A stretch of 11,538 bases of DNA from an uncultured Oscillospiraceae bacterium. Lineage in GTDB: Bacteria; Bacillota; Clostridia; Oscillospirales; Ruminococcaceae. Every line of letters starts with the position of its first letter. Positions within the stretch are counted from its first letter, which is position 1. The stretch spans positions 1-11,538 of the forward strand of contig CAKSGA010000078.1 in assembly GCA_934454435.1 (NCBI GenBank), read 5' to 3'. Position numbers and translations under genes: made by a program. This document shows, piece after piece, positions 6,835 through 11,538 of this stretch. The notes under the pieces are model-generated. The model saw nothing but the letters and a program-made list of their open reading frames with translations. It did no database searches and was not told the origin of the DNA.

Positions 6835-7481
6835 TGGCATTCGACACTATACTGCTTGACCTTGACGGGACCATCACTGACCCCTACATCGGCATAACCA
6901 ACGGCGTTATGTACGCATATGGGAAGCTCGGGCTGGAGGTCCCGGAGAGGGAAAGCCTGCGCAGCTTCATTGGACCGCCGCTGATGGTGGAGTTCACCCG
7001 GCGGGGCTTCCCGGAGGAGCAGGCGAGGGAAGCGGTAAGACTGTACCGTGAGTACTACGGCGTGACCGGGCTGTTTGAGAACAGGCTGATACCCGGCACT
7101 GTGGAGTTCCTGCGGGAGCTCAGGAAAATGGGGAAGAGGGTCTGCCTTGCCACCTCGAAGCCGGAGCAGTTCAGCGTGCGCATTCTGGAGAAATTCGGGC
7201 TGACGGAGTACTTCGACTTCATCGGCGCAGCCACCATGGACGGCTCCCGGGGAACCAAGCTGGAGGTCATACAGTACGTGCTGAGTGCCACTGGTGCAAA
7301 GCCGGAAGAGTGCCTGATGGTGGGCGACAGAATGCACGATATAGTTGGCGCCCACGAGGCAGGAATGAAATGCGCAGCAGTCCTGGTAGGCTTCGGCAGC
7401 CGTGAGGAATTCGCAGAATACAAGGCGGATTTCGTGTGCGAAACCCTTGCGGACGTTGCAGAGGTCGTTCGGAACAAGTGA
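6834..7481 (+). CDS. HAD-superfamily phosphatase (Gph/nucleotidase-like)
   Basis: A 215-aa Mg2+-dependent phosphohydrolase of HAD subfamily I with a helical cap. Motif I DLDGT has nucleophile D9 and acid/base D11; motif II is ATSKP (T107/S108); motif III Lys is probably K142; motif IV is GDRMHD (D165, D169). The cap carries IGPPL (46-50), common in phosphoglycolate phosphatase/5'-nucleotidase-like members. The substrate cannot be read from the sequence. Overlap with the nucleoside phosphorylase gene by one base suggests translational coupling and a nucleotide- or sugar-phosphate-salvage role, for example dephosphorylating a nucleotide to supply nucleoside; this is inference. AGGAAGGG (6820-6826) inside the upstream gene is the ribosome binding site. 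It is the last gene before the intergenic element and terminator. Confidence 0.85.
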   Translation: MAFDTILLDLDGTITDPYIGITNGVMYAYGKLGLEVPERESLRSFIGPPLMVEFTRRGFPEEQAREAVRLYREYYGVTGLFENRLIPGTVEFLRELRKMGKRVCLATSKPEQFSVRILEKFGLTEYFDFIGAATMDGSRGTKLEVIQYVLSATGAKPEECLMVGDRMHDIVGAHEAGMKCAAVLVGFGSREEFAEYKADFVCETLADVAEVVRNK

Positions 7482-7504
7482 ACGGGTGTGCTGTGCAGTG
7501 AGTC

Positions 7505-7541
7505 AATAACAAATATCAGGGTCTGCGGCAGGCAGACCCTG
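7505..7541 (-). terminator. Possible terminator of the minus-strand operon
   Basis: The same 10-bp palindrome as the right one (7517-7526 with 7532-7541), read on the minus strand, is followed by ATATTTGTTATT, about 60 percent T. Minus-strand transcripts of the desulfurase-family gene would reach it after crossing the long hairpin. The T-tract is interrupted, so this call is weaker than the plus-strand one. Confidence 0.4.
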
Positions 7542-7699
7542 TCAGGCTGTCGATAAAGGCACATCTGCGTCGTCACTCCGCATGATGGCAGGCACAAAGC
7601 CTAGCCGTCATGCGGGTTCCTAGCATCTGTACCTTTCTCGGCAGCCTGGAATAGATACTTTTTCGACAAACTGTCAGGGTCTGCGGCAGGCAGACCCTG
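7517..7699. repeat. Symmetric 183-bp palindromic intergenic element (MITE-like)
   Basis: Two identical 25-bp palindromes (10-bp stem, GGCAG loop) bound the element: 7517-7541 and 7675-7699. Between them, 7543-7563 pairs with 7628-7648 (18 Watson-Crick pairs plus one G-U of 21). Inside that, 7578-7589 pairs with 7604-7615 (11 of 12), and GGC (7591-7593) with GCC (7599-7601), giving a hairpin of about 106 nt. The motif ACTTTTTCGACAAACTG (7657-7673) lies just left of the right palindrome and matches 64-80. No open frame of note and no clear target-site duplication. It could be a miniature inverted-repeat element, a structured non-coding RNA, or a duplicated terminator around a long stem. The symmetry is seen directly; its nature is inference. 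Confidence 0.65.
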
Positions 7700-7706
7700 T
7701 TTTTTT
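7675..7706 (+). terminator. Terminator of the rnf-udp-HAD operon
   Basis: A perfect 10-bp stem (7675-7684 with 7690-7699) with a 5-nt loop, followed by seven T residues (7700-7706). It lies about 200 nt after the HAD stop and overlaps the last codon of the convergent desulfurase-family gene by its T-tract. Confidence 0.8.
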
Positions 7707-8847
7707 ATTGCGAACTCCTCATAAGGTAAGCGGTGGTCCTTGCGAGCTTATCGACCTCCTCCCGGGTCGTGAAAACAGACGGTGCGAACCGCACCGTGCC
7801 GGTTTCCAGCGTTCCGAGCTTCCTGTGGGCGAGGGGTGCGCAGTGAAGTCCACCACGCAGTGCGAAGCCAAGGTCACTGAGCCTGGAAGAAGCCTCCGCA
7901 GATGGCATTCCGCCGATGTTGAACGACACTACCGGCGCAAATCTCTCCGGGAACTGGTCGAGCTGAGAGTAGACCTTTATCCCCGGTATCCTGCGGAGCT
8001 TTTCGCACAGGTTACGGCAGAGGGACATTTCATGCGCCAGTATACGTTGTGGAGTCCTGCTTTTCACGAATTCCACGCCAGCCCCCAGTGCGACTGCCCC
8101 AGGGGCGTTTATCGTTCCGCTTTCAAATCTGTCCGGGAGGAAGTCCGGCTGTTCCAGACTTTCACTGGCGCTGCCGGTGCCGCCCTCCATCAGAGTTTTC
8201 AGCGGATATATTCCATCTGTGAGCATGAGTCCGGTCCCCATGGGCCCGTACAGTCCCTTGTGACCCGCCGTGCAGATGATGTTTATCCCGTCCTTGAGAT
8301 TTATCGGCAGCAGCCCTGCTCCCTGGGCTGCGTCCACTATGAAACAGATATGCCTGCGGTGGCAGAGCTCCGCAAGCTCCTGAAGCGGCATGCGCTGACC
8401 CGTGACGTTCCCGGCGGCGGTGCATATCAGCGCCACGGTTTCCGGACGTATCGCCCGGGAGGCGTTCAGTATCGTTTTCCCCGGGTCGGCGGAGCTCTCG
8501 AAAAGAGTGTAGCTCATTCCGCTTTCCGTCAGGGAATTCACCGGACGTATCACTGCGTTGTGCTCGATATCGCTCAGCACGAAATGAGCACCGGGACGTG
8601 CAAGTCCCTTTATCGCAATGTTGAGCGCATGGGTGCAGTTCAGCGTGAATACCGTGTTCTCCGGCTCGGCGCCGAACATCTCGGCACAGGCGCTGCGGCT
8701 TGCGTACACCGCCCGTGATGCTGCCATGGACATCTGGTGCCCGGAACGTCCCGGGTTGGCTCCGCAGGAGGTCATGGCACGGCTCCATGCCTGGTATACG
8801 CTGCGGGGCTTGGGGTAAGTCGTGGCGGCGTTATCGAGGTATATCAC
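7705..8847 (-). CDS. Cysteine desulfurase-family class V aminotransferase
   Basis: PLP-dependent enzyme expected to remove sulfur (or selenium) from cysteine (or selenocysteine) and hold it as a persulfide. 380 aa, full length. Visible: LDNAATTYPKP at the start, H96 in SDIEHNAV (stacks on PLP), D172 in VDAAQGAG, the PLP Lys K197 in AGHKGLYGPMGTG, and the catalytic Cys C336 in RGGLHCAPLAH, in the compact arrangement of the group II (SufS/CsdA-like) and EF2568-type families. The start is GTG at 8845-8847, overlapping the upstream DUF3343 gene by 17 nt, so the two are likely translationally coupled; the ribosome binding site is weak (CGGGAT). No SufU, SufE or IscU partner is in the window; the DUF3343 protein may be the acceptor. 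It belongs to the family of the Enterococcus EF2568 protein linked to selenium/molybdenum hydroxylases, but the substrate here is unknown. Confidence 0.88.
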   Translation of the reverse strand: MIYLDNAATTYPKPRSVYQAWSRAMTSCGANPGRSGHQMSMAASRAVYASRSACAEMFGAEPENTVFTLNCTHALNIAIKGLARPGAHFVLSDIEHNAVIRPVNSLTESGMSYTLFESSADPGKTILNASRAIRPETVALICTAAGNVTGQRMPLQELAELCHRRHICFIVDAAQGAGLLPINLKDGINIICTAGHKGLYGPMGTGLMLTDGIYPLKTLMEGGTGSASESLEQPDFLPDRFESGTINAPGAVALGAGVEFVKSRTPQRILAHEMSLCRNLCEKLRRIPGIKVYSQLDQFPERFAPVVSFNIGGMPSAEASSRLSDLGFALRGGLHCAPLAHRKLGTLETGTVRFAPSVFTTREEVDKLARTTAYLMRSSQ

Positions 8848-9034
8848 AGCTTATCCCGACCTGTGAGAGCAGGGGGCACGCCTTACCCCTGTCCCCGAAT
8901 ATTTTCAGCGTGAATGTGCACCCGTTCCGCCCCGTGGTGCGGACCACCACGCTTCTTATGCCGTTTCTTGCCAGGTGAAGCCGAGCCTTCTCCGCCTGGG
9001 TCATCGACCTTGCGTTTATGGTAAAGTAGTTCAT
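8831..9034 (-). CDS. DUF3343 protein, putative Se/S carrier-like
   Basis: A 67-aa soluble protein starting MNYFTINARSMTQAEKARL. Its layout fits the short DUF3343 family (Pfam description: putative Se/S carrier protein-like): a beta strand, the helix with TQAEKARLHLARNGI, a strand ending VVRTTGRNGC, and a final GKACPLLSQVGI segment. Cysteines are C39, C53 and C63; C39, after the Asn-Gly, is at the position I would expect to be functional in the family. The start is clear: AAGGAGT on the minus strand (complement of 9041-9047) lies about 6 nt before the ATG (9032-9034). The 17-nt overlap with the cysteine desulfurase-family gene supports the idea that this protein accepts or delivers its sulfur or selenium. 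Family recognition is from memory; biochemical function is unproven. Confidence 0.75.
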   Translation of the reverse strand: MNYFTINARSMTQAEKARLHLARNGIRSVVVRTTGRNGCTFTLKIFGDRGKACPLLSQVGISCDIPR

Positions 9035-9060
9035 TGCGTTACTCCTTGTGTTATTGCAGG

Positions 9061-9111
9061 CGCAGCGTGGGTCGTCCCGGGACGCTGCGATACTCCCTGC
9101 ACATTATTATA
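9061..9111 (-). promoter_or_regulatory. Possible minus-strand promoter and leader hairpin
   Basis: On the minus strand a perfect -10 box TATAAT lies at 9111-9106, but no good -35 box is found 16-18 nt upstream. Transcription would begin near 9099. The leader then contains an 8-bp perfect stem (9082-9089 with 9061-9068) whose 13-nt loop includes CCCGGG. The stem ends about 14 nt before the ribosome binding site of the DUF3343 gene, so it could affect translation. Confidence 0.4.
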
Positions 9112-9177
9112 TGCAGACCATGCGGCGGCGGTCTTTCCGGTTTTTGTGCAAAACTGAGAAAAACGTTCGTTTACCTC

Positions 9178-9206
9178 TTGATTTTTTATTGAAATAATGG
9201 TACAAT
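9178..9206 (+). promoter_or_regulatory. Promoter of the esterase gene group
   Basis: -35 TTGATT (9178-9183), 17-nt spacer, -10 TACAAT (9201-9206), with TG one base upstream of the -10 (9198-9199) as in extended -10 promoters. Predicted start is near 9213, leaving about 60 nt of leader before the ATG at 9275. It diverges from the minus-strand operon; the 240-nt gap between the two genes holds only these two promoters and the leader hairpin. Confidence 0.65.
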
Positions 9207-9274
9207 AAAAGAGCAAGTATTTCCGCACCGAACATGAGTAATGTTCACCCTGAATAACTCTGAGGAGCAATATC

Positions 9275-10084
9275 ATGACGATAAAGACATTCAATATCAA
9301 TTCCGACAAGACAGCTTTCGTAAAGGCATATCTCCCCGATAAGATCGCAGGGCTCCCGTTCTGCGAAAAGCGTCCCGCTATGATCATCTTCCCCGGCGGC
9401 GGCTACGAGTTCTGCTCCGACCGTGAGGGAGAGCCGATCGCATTCCAGTATCTTGCCATGGGTTATGCGGCGTTCGTTGTGACCTACGCCTGCAACGAGA
9501 AGTTCCCCGAACCGCTGATGAATGCGGCGTACATATTCTATAAGATACGCATGCGTGCCGAGGAATTCGGCATCGACCCGCAGAAGATGGCTGTGCTCGG
9601 CTGTTCCGCCGGCGGACATCTTGCAGGCTGCCTTGCCACCATGTGGAGCGACGTCATGCTCACAAAGAACATCGGATGCGAGCCGGAGGACCTGCGTCCC
9701 AGTGCTGCGATACTCTGCTATCCGGTCATCAGCGGCGTCACTGCGCCGCATGAGGGCAGCTTCAGGGTGCTTCTCGGCGATGACGCTTCCAGGTCTGACC
9801 TGAGCCGCCTGTCCCTTGAGAACCGTGTCACCCCGAAAACTCCCCCCATGTTCATCTGGGCGACTGCCAACGATGACTGCGTGTCTGCGCACAATTCCCT
9901 TGTGATGGCAAAGGCATGCGTTTCCAATAAGGTGCCGGTGGAGCTCCACCTGTTCGACGAGGGACCCCACGGGCTTTCCACCTGCGACAAGGCGACCGGC
10001 TGGAACGAGGCGTTCTATCTTGAGAACGTCCGCAGATGGATACCCATGTCCATCGAGTTCTTGGCAAAGTACATGAACGTTTGA
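9275..10084 (+). CDS. Alpha/beta hydrolase, acetyl-xylan-esterase/lipase type
   Basis: A 269-aa cytoplasmic serine hydrolase (no signal peptide), probably removing acetyl or other acyl groups from a carbohydrate or small molecule. Visible: oxyanion-hole motif FPGGGYEF (39-46), nucleophile elbow GCSAGG with S111, a candidate acid Asp at D200/D201 in ATANDDCV, and catalytic H232 in GPHGLS. The GGGY and GPHGL pattern fits the Aes/BD-FAE-like esterases common in plant-fibre-degrading gut Clostridia, where they deacetylate imported xylo-oligosaccharides; that substrate is inference, as no glycoside hydrolase is nearby. It is rather Cys-rich (ten Cys). ATG 9275 has GAGGAG (9262-9267) 7 nt upstream and its own promoter. 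The next gene follows after 37 nt. Confidence 0.85.
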   Translation: MTIKTFNINSDKTAFVKAYLPDKIAGLPFCEKRPAMIIFPGGGYEFCSDREGEPIAFQYLAMGYAAFVVTYACNEKFPEPLMNAAYIFYKIRMRAEEFGIDPQKMAVLGCSAGGHLAGCLATMWSDVMLTKNIGCEPEDLRPSAAILCYPVISGVTAPHEGSFRVLLGDDASRSDLSRLSLENRVTPKTPPMFIWATANDDCVSAHNSLVMAKACVSNKVPVELHLFDEGPHGLSTCDKATGWNEAFYLENVRRWIPMSIEFLAKYMNV

Positions 10085-10121
10085 CCTGGCGCACCCACGT
10101 AACTGAGAAAGGACTCCAGAT

Positions 10122-10448
10122 ATGATACCAGACAAAGTTGCTTACACTCGTGGCGAGAAAATCGCTGAAATAGCAGGCGGTGCGCTCATGGCAGCGTTCG
10201 TGGCAGTTATGATAACGCTGATGGCGCTGAATATCACTGGCGGTGGGAATATCATAATGCTGGTGGTAATGCTCATCATTTACGGCATATTCTCGGTCTG
10301 CGGTGTTTACCCACAGGGCACCAATATACTGAAAAAGCCGGAAACCGCTTCCGACCGGGATTATCACCGGGTAAGGCGCGGCTGCATTATCGCAAAGCTG
10401 GTGCTGATCTCAGCAGTATTCTTGCTTTCAATGCCGTTCCTTAGTTAA
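10122..10448 (+). CDS. Small three-helix membrane protein, unknown function
   Basis: I do not recognise this 108-aa protein. It has three hydrophobic segments at about residues 16-38, 43-61 and 88-107. A loop at about 62-87 between the second and third is rich in charged residues (KKPETASDRDYHRVRR). There is no signal peptide cleavage site and no conserved motif that I can name. AAAGGA (10108-10113) lies 8 nt before the ATG. It sits 37 nt after the esterase gene and 58 nt before lysA, all in one direction, so it may be co-transcribed with both. Coding is supported by the ribosome binding site and by the hydrophobic, well-bounded composition. Confidence 0.75.
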   Translation: MIPDKVAYTRGEKIAEIAGGALMAAFVAVMITLMALNITGGGNIIMLVVMLIIYGIFSVCGVYPQGTNILKKPETASDRDYHRVRRGCIIAKLVLISAVFLLSMPFLS

Positions 10449-10457
10449 GACATATTA

Positions 10458-10482
10458 CAGGCGGCGGAGCCGTCCGCCCCTG
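10458..10482 (+). other. GC-rich intercistronic hairpin before lysA
   Basis: GGCGGA (10463-10468) pairs with TCCGCC (10473-10478) around GCCG, and CAGG (10458-10461) pairs with CCTG (10479-10482), with one bulged C. That is ten base pairs. No T-tract follows (CCAAATAAAG), so it is not a standard terminator. It may protect or punctuate the mRNA between the membrane protein gene and lysA. Confidence 0.5.
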
Positions 10483-10506
10483 CCAAATAAAGAAAGGACA
10501 AAAGAA

Positions 10507-11538
10507 ATGAAGAAACCATTCGTAACCAAGGCCCAGATCGAAGAGATCGCAAAGACCTACCCCACACCGTTCCACATCTATGACGAAAAGGGTATCAGGG
10601 AGACTGCAAGAGCGCTGTACAAGGCGTTTTCCTGGAACAAGGGCTTCAAGGAGTACTTTGCTGTAAAGGCTACCCCGAACCCGTTCATCATGAACGTCCT
10701 GAAGAGCGAGGGCTGCGGATTTGACTGCTCCAGCTACACGGAGCTTCTGCTGAGTGGCCAGGTGGGTGCGCAGGGTCATGATATCATGTTCAGCTCCAAC
10801 GCCACACCGGACGAGGACTTCAAGCTCGCATACAAGATGGGCGTGCTGATCAACCTTGACGACTTCACTCACATTGATGTCCTCGACAAGCTGACCGGAA
10901 TTCCGGAGACCATCTCCTGCCGCTACAACCCCGGCGGAGAGTTCCGCACCGATGGCAGCCCCAACGTAATGGACACCCCCAAGGACGCAAAGTACGGCTT
11001 CACGCATGATCAGCTCATCGAGGGCTACCGCATTCTCAAGGAGAAGGGCGCAAAGAAGTTCGGCATGCATGCGTTCCTCGCAAGCAACACGCTGACTAAC
11101 GACTACTATCCCACGCTGGCAGGAATTCTGTTCCGTACTGCTGTTGAGATAAAGGAAAAGACCGGTGTTGAACTGAGCTTCATCAACCTTTCCGGCGGCG
11201 TAGGAATTCCCTACCGCCCCGATCAGCCTGCGAACGACATTGCAGTCATCGGCGAGAAGGTAAGGGAGCAGTTCGAGAAGATACTCGTTCCGGCAGGTCT
11301 GGGCAATATATCCCTGTTCACCGAGCTGGGACGCTACATGCTCGCACCCAACGGAATGCTCATTGCAAAGGCTATCCGTGAGAAGCACATCTACAAGGAG
11401 TACATCGGACTTGACGCCTGCGCAGCGAATCTCATGCGCCCGGCTATCTATGGTGCTTACCACCACATCACCGTTCTCGGCAAGGAGGACCAGCCCTGCG
11501 ACCACAAGTACGATGTCACCGGCGGTCTGTGCGAGAAC
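10507..11538 (+). CDS. lysA: Diaminopimelate decarboxylase (3' end cut off)
   Basis: Decarboxylates meso-diaminopimelate to L-lysine, the last step of lysine synthesis; fold-type III PLP enzyme of the cytoplasm. The first 344 codons are present and the gene runs off the window in frame; the family is usually about 415-430 aa. The PLP Lys is K54 in YFAVKATPNP. The PLP-phosphate Gly-rich segment is INLSGGVGIPY. The ELGRYM segment stands where many LysA proteins have EPGR, and DACAANLMRPAIYGAYHH stands for the usual DAG-LMRP segment. These variants agree with the clostridial/Bacteroides-type subgroup, so they are not defects. ATG 10507 has AAAGGA (10493-10498) 8 nt upstream. Related basic amino-acid decarboxylases (ornithine, carboxynorspermidine) are less likely given the LMRPAIYGAYH segment. 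Confidence 0.88.
   Translation, partial: MKKPFVTKAQIEEIAKTYPTPFHIYDEKGIRETARALYKAFSWNKGFKEYFAVKATPNPFIMNVLKSEGCGFDCSSYTELLLSGQVGAQGHDIMFSSNATPDEDFKLAYKMGVLINLDDFTHIDVLDKLTGIPETISCRYNPGGEFRTDGSPNVMDTPKDAKYGFTHDQLIEGYRILKEKGAKKFGMHAFLASNTLTNDYYPTLAGILFRTAVEIKEKTGVELSFINLSGGVGIPYRPDQPANDIAVIGEKVREQFEKILVPAGLGNISLFTELGRYMLAPNGMLIAKAIREKHIYKEYIGLDACAANLMRPAIYGAYHHITVLGKEDQPCDHKYDVTGGLCEN

Noticed and set aside
6013..6840. A 275-codon minus-strand open frame antisense to udp
   Set aside because: It lies entirely over the udp gene with no ribosome binding site or motif; the plus-strand product has full phosphorylase motifs.
7517..7699. A CRISPR array
   Set aside because: Only two palindromic copies of 25 bp separated by 133 nt, with no third repeat and no regular spacer length or cas genes.
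7708..8718. A 336-codon plus-strand open frame opposite the desulfurase-family gene
   Set aside because: The minus-strand frame carries the PLP Lys, active-site Cys and all family motifs. The plus frame is low-information Arg/His-rich sequence.
9245..10135. A 296-codon minus-strand open frame antisense to the esterase
   Set aside because: It mirrors the esterase gene, covers its promoter-proximal leader, and encodes no recognisable domain. The plus-strand gene has the catalytic motifs.
10441..11505. A 354-codon open frame on the minus strand antisense to lysA
   Set aside because: lysA on the plus strand is a clear, conserved enzyme with a ribosome binding site. The antisense translation has no recognisable motifs and is a by-product of codon bias.

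Overview
The window looks like a chromosomal segment of a Gram-positive, strictly anaerobic Clostridia bacterium, most likely a gut or rumen Ruminococcus-type member of the Oscillospiraceae. Reasons: a complete Rnf complex in the clostridial order C-D-G-E-A-B, strong AGGAGG-type ribosome binding sites, frequent GTG/TTG starts, Ser/Thr-rich cell-surface sequence, and a diaminopimelate decarboxylase of the clostridial subtype. The organism assignment is inference from gene content; no marker gene is present.

Layout. Positions 1-120 are intergenic: three strong hairpins and a 17-base motif that recurs at about 7.66 kb. A promoter then drives a small membrane-anchored, Ser/Thr-rich protein (216-734) ending in a His/Cys metal-site-like module, closed by a rho-independent terminator (757-803). 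A second promoter (887-915) and a roughly 140-nt leader precede the main operon: rnfC (TTG start), rnfD, rnfG, rnfE, rnfA, rnfB. These are packed with 4-nt overlaps or near-zero spacing and continue without a visible terminator into a uridine phosphorylase-like gene and a HAD phosphatase. Rnf couples electron transfer from reduced ferredoxin to NAD+ to Na+ or H+ export; the last two genes suggest nucleoside/nucleotide salvage.

The operon ends in a 223-nt convergent intergenic region (7482-7704). Most of it is an unusual symmetric element (7517-7699): two identical 25-bp palindromes flank a long imperfect hairpin. The right palindrome has a T-tract and should terminate plus-strand transcripts; the left one may terminate minus-strand transcripts. 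Facing it on the minus strand is a two-gene unit: a short DUF3343 (putative Se/S carrier-like) protein overlapping a class V aminotransferase/cysteine desulfurase-family enzyme.

From 9.18 kb a plus-strand promoter starts another co-directional group: an alpha/beta-hydrolase esterase of the acetyl-xylan-esterase/lipase type, an unrecognised 108-aa three-helix membrane protein, and lysA (diaminopimelate decarboxylase), which runs off the right edge.

Most of the window is ordinary core metabolism. The parts most worth a second look are the symmetric element between the convergent operons, the five-cysteine tail of RnfE, the DUF3343/cysteine desulfurase pair, and the linkage of nucleoside salvage genes to rnf.
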